Source: Brevibacterium yomogidense (lineage in GTDB: Bacteria; Actinomycetota; Actinomycetes; Actinomycetales; Brevibacteriaceae). From it: a stretch of DNA of 64,000 nucleotides. Under the pieces are notes generated by a model, which did no database searches, had not been told where the DNA came from, and saw only the letters and a program-made list of their open reading frames with translations. This document shows positions 1-8,604 of the stretch, piece by piece. The first letter of the stretch is position 1, and each line of letters begins with the position of its first letter. A program made the position numbers and the translations under genes. The stretch is taken from the NCBI RefSeq assembly GCF_016107685.1, contig NZ_JABASY010000003.1, positions 62,001 through 126,000 on the forward strand, in the 5' to 3' direction.

Positions 1-355
1 GGAACCAGGACCGCCAGTCGTCCGGTGCCGCGTCCGCCTCCACCCGGTACCGCTCGAATTCGGCGTCCGCGGCTGCACGGACGATGCGCCCTCCCGGGGT
101 GCGGGGCAGGTTGTCCGGGGGCAGACCGCCTTCGGCGGCGAGCATCTGGGCCAGGCGCTCCGTCTGCGCTCCGAAGAGCAGTTCCCGCACGAGCGTCCAT
201 GCGCCGACGAGCGGAAGGGCGAACAGTGCGATCCCGATCCCCTTCGCGACGAGGGAGTCGTCCGTCACCATGATCCACGCGCGCTGGAGGGTGAACCAGA
301 AGTAGAGGAGGAGGCCGATCGTGACGATCGCCACACCGATCTTCGCCTTCGTCAT
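1..355 (-). CDS. membrane-anchored hypothetical protein (3' end outside window)
   Basis: The reading frame runs leftwards from an ATG whose bases overlap the dapB stop codon (ATGA), so it is the next gene of the dapB operon and is cut by the window edge after about 118 codons. The visible protein starts MTKAKIGVAIVTIGLLLYFW, a membrane segment, has a second hydrophobic stretch near residues 38-56 (GIGIALFALPLVGAWTLV), and then a charged soluble part ending DAAPDDWRSWF at the edge. The ending resembles the start of a TPR-like helical region (a tryptophan-rich helix after DD), as in actinobacterial proteins found next to dapB, but the repeat itself is not in view. Function is unknown; the tetratricopeptide idea is inference. 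Confidence 0.75.
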   Translation of the reverse strand, partial: MTKAKIGVAIVTIGLLLYFWFTLQRAWIMVTDDSLVAKGIGIALFALPLVGAWTLVRELLFGAQTERLAQMLAAEGGLPPDNLPRTPGGRIVRAAADAEFERYRVEADAAPDDWRSWF

Positions 356-1104
356 GCGAGGTCCAGGTAGGACTCGAGTCCCACGTCCAGGCCGCGACGG
401 CTGCCGATCGCGCGCACCGCCGTGAGGATGCCCGGCATGAAGGCGCTGGTGGAGAACGTGTCGGTGCGCAGTGTGAGGGCTTCCCCGTCGGAACCGAACA
501 TGATCTCCTCGTGGGCGTTCATGCCCTGCTGGCGGACGGCGTGGACGTGGACGCCGTCGATCACCGCTCCGCGGGCGCCGTGCGGATCGGAATCCGTGGC
601 GTCCGGCATCGCCGTCAGGCCCGCCGCGTTCCTCGCCGCAGCGATCCGCTGCGCCGTGTGGACGGCGGTCCCGGACGGTGCATCGAGCTTGCGGGTGTGG
701 TGGATCTCGAGGATCTCCGCGGAATCGAAGTACGGCGCCGCCAGTTCCGCGAACCGCATCGCGAGCACCGCGCCGATCGAGAAGTTCGGGGCGATGAGGA
801 CTGCCGTGTCGGGGTGTTCCTCCAGGCGCGCCCGCAGCGCGTTGAGCCGGTCGTCCGTCCACCCGGTCGTCCCCACGACGGTGTCGATGCCGTGGTCGAC
901 GAGGAAGGAGACGTTGTCCTCCGTCGCGTTCGGGACGGTGAGCTCGACGGCGACGTCGACGTCCGCCTCCAGGATCCGCTCGATCGGGTCGGAGCTGCCC
1001 AGTGCGGTGGCCAGCACGAGCCCCTCTGCGTCCCGGACCGCTTCGACGGCGTGCGAGCCCATGCGGCCCTGCGCTCCGATGACGCCCACTCGGATGTCGC
1101 TCAC
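352..1104 (-). CDS. dapB: 4-hydroxy-tetrahydrodipicolinate reductase DapB
   Basis: This enzyme reduces 4-hydroxy-tetrahydrodipicolinate with NAD(P)H in the cytosol, a step of the diaminopimelate/lysine pathway that feeds peptidoglycan. The 250-residue protein has the usual length. The dinucleotide-binding loop GAQGRMG is at residues 10-16, and the family signature HHTRKLDAPSGTA starts at residue 135 with the catalytic histidine pair. The start is GTG at 1104. It follows sodA on the same strand after a hairpin, so it probably has its own promoter, and its stop overlaps the start of the membrane protein that leaves the window. The assignment is secure. Confidence 0.97.
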   Translation of the reverse strand: MSDIRVGVIGAQGRMGSHAVEAVRDAEGLVLATALGSSDPIERILEADVDVAVELTVPNATEDNVSFLVDHGIDTVVGTTGWTDDRLNALRARLEEHPDTAVLIAPNFSIGAVLAMRFAELAAPYFDSAEILEIHHTRKLDAPSGTAVHTAQRIAAARNAAGLTAMPDATDSDPHGARGAVIDGVHVHAVRQQGMNAHEEIMFGSDGEALTLRTDTFSTSAFMPGILTAVRAIGSRRGLDVGLESYLDLA

Positions 1105-1246
1105 GTGTCACTCCCCTGTTCCCCGACCCGCGGGCCGGTCTGCACACTGCGGTCGGATCCGAGTCTACGAGGCTGAAGCCCCCGCCCGGAAACAGGCCCT
1201 GCACGCTGCAGCGCACCACGGCGCACTGCAAGGGGGCGAGACGACG

Positions 1247-1278
1247 AAGCGCCCCTGCTCAGCGGAGCGGGGGCGCTT
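1247..1278 (-). terminator. hairpin terminator downstream of sodA
   Basis: A 14-bp stem (1247-1260 with 1265-1278, one G-T wobble) closes on the 4-base loop agcg, about 20 bases after the sodA stop codon in the minus direction. The arm is GC-rich and no clear U-run follows, which is common for actinobacterial terminators. It separates sodA from dapB. The rest of the 1105-1300 gap shows no gene. Confidence 0.75.
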
Positions 1279-1300
1279 GTCACGTGCGAGGCTGGAGGCG

Positions 1301-1921
1301 TCAGGCGATGAGGCCCGGCGTCTGCGTGCGTGCGCGCTCGAAGCGTGCCTGCACGTCCTCCCAGTTCACGATGTTCCACCAGGCCTTGACGTAGTCCGGC
1401 TTCACGTTCTGGTAGTCGAGGTAGAAGGCGTGCTCCCACATATCGAGCTGCAGCAGCGGGATGTAGCCGACCTGGACGTTGCCCTGCTGGTCGTAGAGCT
1501 GCTCGAGCGTGAGGCGCTGCCCCAGCGTGTCCCAGCCGAGGATGGCCCAACCGGAGCCCTGGATCGACGTCGCCGCGGCCGTGAAGTGTCCCTGGAACGA
1601 GTCGAAGCCGCCGAACTGGTCGTCGAGGGCCGCCGCGAGCTCACCGGTGGGCTTGTCGCCGCCGTCCGGGCTCATGTTGTTCCAGAAGATCGAGTGGTTG
1701 ACGTGACCGCCGAGGTTGAAGGACAGGTCCTTCGACAGCTTGCTGATCGTGCCGAACTCGCCCTTCTCGCGGGCTTCCGCCATCTGCTCGAGTGCGGTGT
1801 TGGCACCCTTCACGTAGGTCGCGTGGTGCTTGTCGTGGTGCAGCTCCATGATGCGACCGGAGATGTGCGGCTCCAGTGCGGCGTAATCGTACGGAAGGTC
1901 GGGAAGGCTGTACTCAGCCAT
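1301..1921 (-). CDS. sodA: superoxide dismutase, Mn/Fe family
   Basis: This is a cytosolic enzyme converting superoxide to oxygen and hydrogen peroxide. I start it at the ATG of [13 protein letters not shown] because a strong AAGGAGG lies 6 bases upstream; the longer frame adds only a non-conserved leader. The 206-residue protein has metal ligands at H28, H76, D160 (in DMWEHAFY) and H164. The glycine pair before the second ligand (NLGGHVNHS) and a glutamine in YDQQGN are of the Mn type rather than the Fe type, although metal use can only be inferred. It is monocistronic: its own promoter lies upstream and a hairpin follows. Confidence 0.96.
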   Translation of the reverse strand: MAEYSLPDLPYDYAALEPHISGRIMELHHDKHHATYVKGANTALEQMAEAREKGEFGTISKLSKDLSFNLGGHVNHSIFWNNMSPDGGDKPTGELAAALDDQFGGFDSFQGHFTAAATSIQGSGWAILGWDTLGQRLTLEQLYDQQGNVQVGYIPLLQLDMWEHAFYLDYQNVKPDYVKAWWNIVNWEDVQARFERARTQTPGLIA

Positions 1922-1973
1922 GTGTTGCCTCCTTGAAATCGTCGGGTGGGCGGAACGCCCCTCCACATCTTCG

Positions 1974-2002
1974 ACCCTATCGCGGGCCGCTATCAGGGAC
2001 AA
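1974..2002 (-). promoter_or_regulatory. predicted sigma70-type promoter of sodA
   Basis: Read on the minus strand, TTGTCC (1997-2002) and TAGGGT (1974-1979) are separated by 17 bases, giving a leader of about 45 nucleotides before the sodA ATG. Both boxes match the housekeeping consensus moderately well. This is a prediction from spacing and sequence only. Confidence 0.5.
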
Positions 2003-2051
2003 CGGCTGTGTCACGTGCCGTTATTCCCGCCCTTCCACGTGCGGTGCGGCG

Positions 2052-3362
2052 TCACCCCAGGTGCGGGATCCGCAGATCACTGCGGGGTCCCACCGCTGCG
2101 AGGGCCCAGTCCTGCTCGAGCAGACCTGCGGCGTGTGCGCGGATGTCCTCAGGGGTGACCCGGCGGACCTCCGCGATGAGGGTGTCCGCACTGAGCAGTG
2201 GCAGGCCCGTGAGCTCGTGCCGCGCGATGCGATTCATGCGCACTGCCGTCGATTCGAGCCCCAGCACGGTGCCGCCCGCCAGCTGCGAGACCACGTCGTC
2301 CACCTCGCGGCCGTCCGGCATCTCTCGTGCGATACGGGTGAGCTCCTCCCCCACGAGGTCGAGCACCTGGTCGGCGGATTCGGGTGCGCATCCCGCGTAG
2401 ACGCCGAAGAGCCCCACGTCCGAGTACTGGCTCAGCACGGTCTGGACCGAGTAGGCCAGCCCGTGCTCCTCACGGATCCGCTGGAAGAGTCGCGAGGCCA
2501 TACCGCCGCCCAGCAGGTTCGACAGGACGAGGTGGACGAACCGGTCGTCGTGCCCCTCGCTGAGCCCCTGCGTGCCGAGGACGAGTCCCTGCTGCTCCGT
2601 CGACCGCTGCCGGACGTGGGTGCCCGGAGTGAACACCGCGGCCGAGGCCTCCGCCGGGTCCTCCGTGCCGCGCGCGGTCCCAGCCGTGCAGGAACCCGCC
2701 CCGTCGCTTCCGGCGACGTGTCGCATGACCTGGTCCACGACCTCGGCGTGCGTCGCACCGCCCGCGGCGGCGAAGACGAGTCCGGGGCCCGAGTAGGCGT
2801 CGGCGTAGTGCTCGCGGAGCACCCCGTGCTCGAGCGCGCGGATCTGCTCCCTCGTCGCGCCCACCGGGCGGCCCAGCGCCTGCGATTCGAACGTGAGCTG
2901 CTCGAAGTCCTCGAACAGCTGGTCCGTCGGATCGTCCGCCGCCATCGCGAGCTCTTCGACGATGACTCCGCGCTCCCTCTCGAACTCGTCCACGTCGAGC
3001 GTCGAGCGGAGCACCATGTCCCACAGCAGCTCGCCGACGGCCTCGAGGTCACTCACGAGGCACCGGGCGTAGTAGCAGGTGTACTCCTTCGACGTGACCG
3101 CGTTGGAGTCGCCACCCGTGCGCTCGAGACCTCGGGCGATGTCCAGCGCACTGCGCGTCGCCGTGCCCTTGAAGAGCATGTGCTCGAGGAAGTGCGTCGA
3201 CCCCGCGGCGACCTCGGCCTCGTGGCGGGAGCCGGAGCCCACCCACACGCCGACGGTCTCCGACTGCAGGCCGGGCACGGTCTCGGTGATGATGCGAATG
3301 CCGCCGGGGAGGACGGTGCGCTCGATGCGACCGCCCTCCCCGGCTGAGAGGATCTCACTCAC
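2052..3362 (-). CDS. M16-family zinc metallopeptidase (PepR-like)
   Basis: This is a 436-residue peptidase of the mitochondrial-processing-peptidase/insulinase family, probably acting on peptides or processing a small substrate in the cytosol. The inverted zinc motif HFLEH is at residues 57-61 and the third ligand is one of the glutamates in VIVEELAM (E136/E137). The stretch SNAVTSKEYTCYYA after it matches the family. The GTG start lies 10 bases after the pnp stop, so it is co-transcribed with pnp, the standard order in many Gram-positives. The natural substrate is unknown. Confidence 0.93.
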   Translation of the reverse strand: MSEILSAGEGGRIERTVLPGGIRIITETVPGLQSETVGVWVGSGSRHEAEVAAGSTHFLEHMLFKGTATRSALDIARGLERTGGDSNAVTSKEYTCYYARCLVSDLEAVGELLWDMVLRSTLDVDEFERERGVIVEELAMAADDPTDQLFEDFEQLTFESQALGRPVGATREQIRALEHGVLREHYADAYSGPGLVFAAAGGATHAEVVDQVMRHVAGSDGAGSCTAGTARGTEDPAEASAAVFTPGTHVRQRSTEQQGLVLGTQGLSEGHDDRFVHLVLSNLLGGGMASRLFQRIREEHGLAYSVQTVLSQYSDVGLFGVYAGCAPESADQVLDLVGEELTRIAREMPDGREVDDVVSQLAGGTVLGLESTAVRMNRIARHELTGLPLLSADTLIAEVRRVTPEDIRAHAAGLLEQDWALAAVGPRSDLRIPHLG

Positions 3363-3372
3363 GATGGCAGGA

Positions 3373-5601
3373 TCAGGCCTCCTCGGCCGTCTCTGCGGTC
3401 GCGTCGGCGTCAGAGTCCTCCGTCACCGGCACGAGCGACAGCTTGCCGCGGTCATCGATCTTCGTGATCTCGACCTGGACCTTCTGTCCGACGCCCAGGA
3501 CGTCCTCGACCTCTTCGACACGCTTGTTGTCGTTCAGCTTCCGCAGCTCCGAGATGTGGAGCAGACCGTCGCGGCCCGGGCTCAGCGACACGAACGCGCC
3601 GAAGCTCATGAGCTTGACGACGGTGCCCAGGTAGCGCTCGCCCAGTTCGGGGACCTGCGGGTTCGCGATCGCGTTGACCGCGCTGCGTGCGGCTTCCGCC
3701 GCAACGCCGTCCGCCGCTCCGATGAGCACGGTGCCGTCGTCCTCGATGCTGATCTGCGCGCCGGTGTCCTCCTGGATCTGGTTGATCATCTTGCCCTTGG
3801 GGCCGATGACCTCGCCGATCTTGTCCACGGGGATGTTGACCGAGATGATCCGCGGTGCCGTCGGAGCCATGTCCGCCGGTGCGTCGATCTCCTCACCCAT
3901 GACGTCGAGGATCGCGAAGCGCGCCTCACGTGCCTGCTTGAACGCAGCGGACAGGACTGCGGTCGGCAGTCCGTCGAGCTTCGTGTCGAGCTGGATCGCC
4001 GTGATGAAGTCGCGGGTGCCGGCGACCTTGAAGTCCATGTCGCCGAAGGCGTCCTCCGCACCGAGGATGTCGGTGAGTGCCGCGTAGGCCGTCTGCGGGC
4101 CATCGGCGGTGTCGACGACGTCCGAGACGAGGCCCATCGCGATGCCCGCGACCGGCGCGCGCAGCGGCACACCCGCGTGGAGCATCGCGAGCGACGACGC
4201 GCAGACGGAGCCCATCGAGGTCGAGCCGTTGGAGCTCAGTGCCTCCGACACCTGACGGATCGCGTAGGGGAACTCCTCGCGGGTCGGCAGGACCGGCATG
4301 AGCGCACGCTCTGCGAGCGCGCCGTGACCGATCTCGCGGCGCTTCGGGCTTCCCACACGGCCGGTCTCACCGGTCGAGTACGGCGGGAAGTTGTAGTGGT
4401 GCATGTAGCGCTTCGACTTCTCCGGTGCCAGCGAGTCGATCTGCTGCTCCATCTTGAGCATGTTGAGCGTCGTGACGCCGAGGATCTGCGTCTCGCCCCG
4501 CTCGAAGAGGGCTGATCCGTGCACGCGCGGCAGGACGCCGGTCTCCGCGGTCAGCGGACGGATGTCCTTGAGCCCGCGACCGTCGATGCGGATCTGCTCG
4601 GTGAGGATCCGCTTGCGGATGACCTGCTTCGTCAGCGCGTTGAGCGCACCCGCGATCTCGCCCTCGCGGCCCTCGAAGCGCTCACCGAGCTGCTCGTAGA
4701 GCGACGTGAGCAGAGCGTCGCCAGCGGTTTCGCGCTCCTGCTTGTCAGCGATCTGGAAGTTCTTCGTCTGCTGCTCGAGCGCGAGCTCTTCAACAGCGGC
4801 GTAGACGTCGTCCTCGTACTCGCGGAACACCGGGTAGTCGGCAGTGGGCTTCGCAGCCCGGTCAGCCAGCTCCTGCTGTGCACGGACGAGCTCCTTGATG
4901 AAGGGCTTCGCGGCCTCGAGGCCGCTCGCCACGACTTCTTCGGTCGGTGCGGTGGCGCCGCCGCGGACCAGGTCGATGACCCGTTCCGTCGCCTCTGCCT
5001 CGACCATCATGATCGCGACGTCGTCGCCGACCACCCGACCGGCGACCGCCATGTCGAAGACGGCCTCCTCGAGCTGTTCGTGTGTGGGGAACGCGACCCA
5101 CTGGCCGTCGATCAGTGCGATGCGGACAGCACCGATCGGACCGCTGAAGGGCAGGCCCGACAGCTGCGTCGACATCGACGCCGCGTTGATGGCGAGCGTG
5201 TCGTACAGGACGCCCGGCTCGAGCGCCATGACCGTGACGACCACCTGGACCTCGTTGCGCAGCCCCTTGACGAAGGACGGGCGCAGCGGGCGGTCGATGA
5301 GGCGGCAGGTGAGGATCGCGTCGGTCGACGGGCGGCCCTCACGGCGGAAGAACGAGCCGGGGATCCGGCCGTCCGCGTACATGCGCTCTTCGACGTCGAC
5401 CGTCAGCGGGAAGAAGTCGAAGTGCTCCTTCGGACGCTTGCTGGCCGTCGTCGCCGACAGCAGCATCGTCTCGTCGTCCAGGTAGGCGCAGACGCTGCCG
5501 GCGGCCTGCTGCGCGATGCGTCCGGTCTCGAAGCGGACTGTGTGTGTGCCGAAGCGCCCATTGTCGATATGGGCGACGGCGGACTCGGGGTTCAGACCCA
5601 C
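3373..5601 (-). CDS. pnp: polyribonucleotide nucleotidyltransferase (PNPase)
   Basis: PNPase degrades RNA 3' to 5' with phosphate and, in actinobacteria, can also add 3' tails. I start at GTG 5601 ([17 protein letters not shown]), preceded by GGAG at 5 bases, which gives 742 residues; the frame is open further upstream but that part is not conserved. Two RNase PH-like domains fill the first 550 residues, a KH domain follows near 584 ([13 protein letters not shown]), and an S1 domain near 657 ([15 protein letters not shown]). The acidic tail [14 protein letters not shown] ends the protein. It lies between rpsO and the M16 peptidase. Confidence 0.98.
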   Translation of the reverse strand: MGLNPESAVAHIDNGRFGTHTVRFETGRIAQQAAGSVCAYLDDETMLLSATTASKRPKEHFDFFPLTVDVEERMYADGRIPGSFFRREGRPSTDAILTCRLIDRPLRPSFVKGLRNEVQVVVTVMALEPGVLYDTLAINAASMSTQLSGLPFSGPIGAVRIALIDGQWVAFPTHEQLEEAVFDMAVAGRVVGDDVAIMMVEAEATERVIDLVRGGATAPTEEVVASGLEAAKPFIKELVRAQQELADRAAKPTADYPVFREYEDDVYAAVEELALEQQTKNFQIADKQERETAGDALLTSLYEQLGERFEGREGEIAGALNALTKQVIRKRILTEQIRIDGRGLKDIRPLTAETGVLPRVHGSALFERGETQILGVTTLNMLKMEQQIDSLAPEKSKRYMHHYNFPPYSTGETGRVGSPKRREIGHGALAERALMPVLPTREEFPYAIRQVSEALSSNGSTSMGSVCASSLAMLHAGVPLRAPVAGIAMGLVSDVVDTADGPQTAYAALTDILGAEDAFGDMDFKVAGTRDFITAIQLDTKLDGLPTAVLSAAFKQAREARFAILDVMGEEIDAPADMAPTAPRIISVNIPVDKIGEVIGPKGKMINQIQEDTGAQISIEDDGTVLIGAADGVAAEAARSAVNAIANPQVPELGERYLGTVVKLMSFGAFVSLSPGRDGLLHISELRKLNDNKRVEEVEDVLGVGQKVQVEITKIDDRGKLSLVPVTEDSDADATAETAEEA

Positions 5602-5878
5602 GGTGTCTCCGTTCTGCCGCCGAGCACGTCGAACGCGCGGGCGGCGGGATGGTTGCGCCCTCGGACCCGATGGAACGGGCCGGGCGCGGAATGGCCGGTG
5701 ACCTGCGCTGCGCGCATGCGCTGCACGTCGTAGTTCGGCGGCCTTCGATCGAAGCCCACGCACTTTCTCGTTGCGGAGGCCACTGTCGAGGACCGACGAC
5801 GATGTCACCGGTTTGTTGGACACACCCATCGTAGCAAGCACTGACGGTTTCACCGGCATCCGCGCCGTCGGAACGGAC

Positions 5879-5915
5879 GAAGCCCCTGCCCACCGGTGCG
5901 GTGGGCAGGGGCTTC
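5879..5915 (-). terminator. perfect 16-bp hairpin between rpsO and pnp
   Basis: Two perfectly complementary 16-base arms (5879-5894 and 5900-5915) enclose the loop ggtgc, 39 bases after the rpsO stop. It could end the rpsO transcript or be a processing or stability element in an rpsO-pnp transcript; there is no clear U-run. The rest of the 352-base gap between rpsO and pnp (5602-5953) holds no convincing gene. Confidence 0.75.
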
Positions 5916-5953
5916 GAAGCACTCGTGCGCCGATCCCGGGGACCGGCGCGCAC

Positions 5954-6223
5954 TCAGCGGCGCAGGCCCAGACGGGCGATCAGCGCACGGTAGCGCTCGA
6001 TGTCGACGTGCTGAAGGTACTTGAGCATCCGACGGCGCTTGCCGACGATGAGGAGCAGGCCACGACGCGAGTGGTGGTCGTGCTTGTGCTCCTTGAAGTG
6101 CTCGGTGAGATCGGTGATACGGCGTGACATGACCGCGATCTGCACCTCCGGAGAACCGGTGTCGCCTTCGTGGGTCGCGTATTCCTTCATGATCTCCTGC
6201 TTGACCTGTGGGTCGAGAGCCAT
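5954..6223 (-). CDS. rpsO: 30S ribosomal protein S15
   Basis: S15 is an early-binding protein of the 30S platform that contacts 16S rRNA. The 89-residue product has the family length and its hallmarks: [21 protein letters not shown] near residue 22 and [20 protein letters not shown] near residue 51. The ATG start is supported by a GGAGG-like site. It stands just before pnp, as in most bacteria, with a strong hairpin in between, and follows ribF with an 86-base gap. Confidence 0.98.
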   Translation of the reverse strand: MALDPQVKQEIMKEYATHEGDTGSPEVQIAVMSRRITDLTEHFKEHKHDHHSRRGLLLIVGKRRRMLKYLQHVDIERYRALIARLGLRR

Positions 6224-6309
6224 GTGAGTCCTCCGTGGTGTCGCTGCGCGGCGCCCACACCTTCTGTGCGAGCACTATGGAACCGCGGCCGGTGAAAAAA
6301 CGGCATCTT

Positions 6310-7245
6310 CTAGCCTAACACAGCACGCACGCGGTCGACATCGTCGTGCATCTGCTCGATGAGCGGCCCCATCCCACGGAACGCCACCTGCCCGCGGATG
6401 CGCTCGACGAAGGAGACCTCCATCGTCTCGCCGTAGACGTCGAGGTCCGCGAAAGCCACGTCCGGGGCGTGCCCTTCGACGGTGCGCACACTGCCGTGGA
6501 ACGTCGGATTCGTCCCGACGGAGATGGCGGTGGGGAGTCGGAGGCCGCGCGCAGGGAAGGTCATCCACCCGGCGTAGACACCGTCCGCCGGGACGAGTCC
6601 CTCAGCTTCGAGGTCGAGGTTCGCTGTGGGGAAGCCCATCTCGCGTCCCCGCTTCTCACCGTGCACCACGGTCCCCGTGAGCGTGTGGTCATAGCCCAGC
6701 TGCTCCGCGGCAGCACGGACATCGCCGATCTCGAGCAGCCTCCGGATGGCGCTCGACGAGTAGCGACCGCCCTCACCGACCTCGTCGATGACGCACACGT
6801 CGAAGCCGTGTTCGTCCCCCAGCGCCGTGAGGGTCGCAAGATCGCCGGAGTTGCCACGACCGAACCGCACGTCCGCGCCGACGACGACCGCACGGGCGCC
6901 CAGCTTCCCCACGAGGTAGTCGAGGACGAACTCCTCCGCCGACTGCTCCGCGAACGCGAGGGAATACGACTGGACGAGCACCGCGTCGACTCCGGAGAGG
7001 GCGATGCGCCCCAACCGCTGCTCGAGCCCGCAGATGAGTTCGACCGGTGAGTCCGCCTGATGCACGAGCCGCGGATGCGGGTCGAAGGTCACGACGAGCG
7101 ACGTGAGGTCGCGCTCCACGGCCTTCGAGCGGAGCGTCTCGAGGACCACCGCGTGACCGCAGTGCACACCGTCGAAGTTGCCGATGGTGACCGCCGTCCG
7201 CCCGAGGTCCTCGGGCACGTCCTCGAGCCTGCGGAAGATGTCCAC
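6310..7245 (-). CDS. ribF: bifunctional riboflavin kinase / FAD synthetase
   Basis: RibF turns riboflavin into FMN and then FAD. I start at GTG 7245 (MDIFRRLEDVPEDLG), with AGGA upstream, giving 311 residues; the frame continues upstream without conservation. The N-terminal nucleotidylyltransferase domain has TIGNFDGVHCGH at residues 20-31. The C-terminal flavokinase domain has the conserved GREMGFPTANL near residue 210. In this genome it is followed by rpsO and preceded by the SatD-like pair rather than directly by truB. Confidence 0.96.
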   Translation of the reverse strand: MDIFRRLEDVPEDLGRTAVTIGNFDGVHCGHAVVLETLRSKAVERDLTSLVVTFDPHPRLVHQADSPVELICGLEQRLGRIALSGVDAVLVQSYSLAFAEQSAEEFVLDYLVGKLGARAVVVGADVRFGRGNSGDLATLTALGDEHGFDVCVIDEVGEGGRYSSSAIRRLLEIGDVRAAAEQLGYDHTLTGTVVHGEKRGREMGFPTANLDLEAEGLVPADGVYAGWMTFPARGLRLPTAISVGTNPTFHGSVRTVEGHAPDVAFADLDVYGETMEVSFVERIRGQVAFRGMGPLIEQMHDDVDRVRAVLG

Positions 7246-7357
7246 CTGCGTCCTCTCAGTGAGCGTCGATTCATCGCGGACCGCGCGACGGCGACCGGTG
7301 CGGGCGGGTCTGCTCCCGCACATGCGCGAAGCACCCGATCCAGGGTAGCGCAGGGTG

Positions 7358-7828
7358 TCACCCGATCAGTGCACGGCCGACCACCCCGACGCCCAGTGCC
7401 ACCCCGAGGGAGGCGAGGGAACCGATGATGAAGCGCTCGCCCGCGGTCGGGCTCTTCAGCAGCTCCGGCACACGCCCGAGCCCCTTGATCGCGACGACGA
7501 CCGCAAGGATGGATGGTTCACCGAGTGCGATCCCGCCGGCGACGAACGCGCGCTCCAGGAGCCCGATCCACAGCCCGCCGCGCAGCAGACCGTCGTCATC
7601 CACGTCGTGCACGGCGGTGTCGGGGTCCGGGTCGTCCTCGTGGCTCGTGTCGCCGGTGCGGCCGGGCACTTCTGCGTCCGTGTCATCGGGTGCGGCGGCC
7701 TCCTCCCGCCGAGCGCGGTCCCGTCCGGCCGCCACGTGGAGGGTGAGCCGCGTGAGCGGCCACCCGAGGAGTGCCGCCGCGATGCCGATGCCCAGGGCTG
7801 CGCACACGGTGAGGACGTCGGGACTCAT
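7358..7828 (-). CDS. small membrane protein, partner of SatD-like regulator
   Basis: The 156-residue protein has an N-terminal membrane segment (residues 5-30), a charged Asp-rich loop (about 42-78), and two or three further hydrophobic segments in the C-terminal half (LWIGLLERAFVAGGIALGEP, ILAVVVAIKGLG, FIIGSLASLGVALGVGVVG). That C-terminal pattern resembles the end of DUF3307-type membrane proteins that accompany SatD regulators, but the DUF3307 core is not present. Its ATG overlaps the stop of the regulator gene (ATGA), so the two are translated together. A role in transport or stress sensing is inference. Confidence 0.75.
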   Translation of the reverse strand: MSPDVLTVCAALGIGIAAALLGWPLTRLTLHVAAGRDRARREEAAAPDDTDAEVPGRTGDTSHEDDPDPDTAVHDVDDDGLLRGGLWIGLLERAFVAGGIALGEPSILAVVVAIKGLGRVPELLKSPTAGERFIIGSLASLGVALGVGVVGRALIG

Positions 7829-8499
7829 CTTGAATCACGCCCGGTGCGCCCAGTCCCCGACACCGGGCCGTCCGCGCCCCCTCCGGTGGGACACAGCTCG
7901 AGTGTGTGCGCCAGCAGGCGCGCCGCAGAGACGAGACCGGCGTCGACGGTGTGTGCGTGGTTCGTCCGCAGCGCCTTCGACACCGCCTGCCGTGAGATGC
8001 CGAGGTCGCGGGCGAGCTCGGCCTGGGTCGCCTCCGGACGCGCCCGCGCGGCGTCGAGCACCCGCCAACCCGCGTCGGAGCGCATACCGATGATGACGGA
8101 GAGGAGGCGCAGGACGGACTGCGCGTCCGCGCCGACCGCCTCCGCATCGGAACCGGCTGCAGACGGTGACACGGAGACGGTCACGCGAGAGGCATCGCCC
8201 TTCGCATCCTCGACCGCCTCCCGGGCGGCGAGGAAGGGGCCCCCGCGCGATGCCCGACTGGAGGCGGTGAGCACACCGTCGCGCCCGACACCGATCCCCA
8301 CCGTCCATCGCCCGTCACGGGCTGACGCCTCCCATGCGTCCACGACCGCGCGCGGATCGGAGAGCACGCCCTGGACCTCATCGCCTGCGGTCCTCTCGAA
8401 CGGCAGGTCGACAGGCACGTCCCGCAGGCGCTCGAGCAGCTGCGGGACTGCATCGGGATGCGCTCTCGAGTCGACCTGGTCGATCGTCATGACGAACAT
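7825..8499 (-). CDS. SatD-like regulator with C-terminal helix-turn-helix
   Basis: I start at the ATG of MFVMTIDQVDSRAHPDAVP, which gives 224 residues and a protein whose first strand matches the SatD family; the longer frame runs through the promoter region. The family motif GDEVQGVL is near residue 39. A C-terminal helix-turn-helix (ATQAELARDLGISRQAVSKALR, about residues 156-177) suggests DNA binding. The membrane-protein gene overlaps its stop by ATGA. A cluster of GTTGCA repeats lies 40-80 bases upstream of the start, the right place for autoregulation. The signal it responds to is unknown; streptococcal SatD is linked to stress tolerance. Confidence 0.75.
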   Translation of the reverse strand: MFVMTIDQVDSRAHPDAVPQLLERLRDVPVDLPFERTAGDEVQGVLSDPRAVVDAWEASARDGRWTVGIGVGRDGVLTASSRASRGGPFLAAREAVEDAKGDASRVTVSVSPSAAGSDAEAVGADAQSVLRLLSVIIGMRSDAGWRVLDAARARPEATQAELARDLGISRQAVSKALRTNHAHTVDAGLVSAARLLAHTLELCPTGGGADGPVSGTGRTGRDSR

Positions 8500-8538
8500 G
8501 CCCCCAGTCAACCGCACACCGAGCCTAACGTCAACCCT

Positions 8539-8580
8539 AACCGGTTGCATGTTGCATTGCAACCTTAAACGGTTGCATCA
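8539..8580 (-). promoter_or_regulatory. GTTGCA-repeat operator and promoter of the SatD-like operon
   Basis: Within 42 bases there are three direct copies of GTTGCA (8544, 8551, 8572) and one inverted copy (TGCAAC, 8558). The outer pair GGTTGCA (8543-8549) and TGCAACC (8558-8564) forms an inverted repeat, and AACCGGTT (8539-8546) is itself palindromic. On the minus strand TTGCAA, a 16-base spacer and TTAGGG form a plausible promoter inside the repeats. It sits directly upstream of the SatD-like gene, so autoregulation is the simplest reading. Confidence 0.6.
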
Positions 8581-8604
8581 CCTATTCGGTGATGCGACTC
8601 CGGC

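Noticed and set aside
3079..4515. Plus-strand frame opposite pnp and the M16 peptidase gene
   Set aside because: It is antisense to conserved genes and has no recognisable domain.
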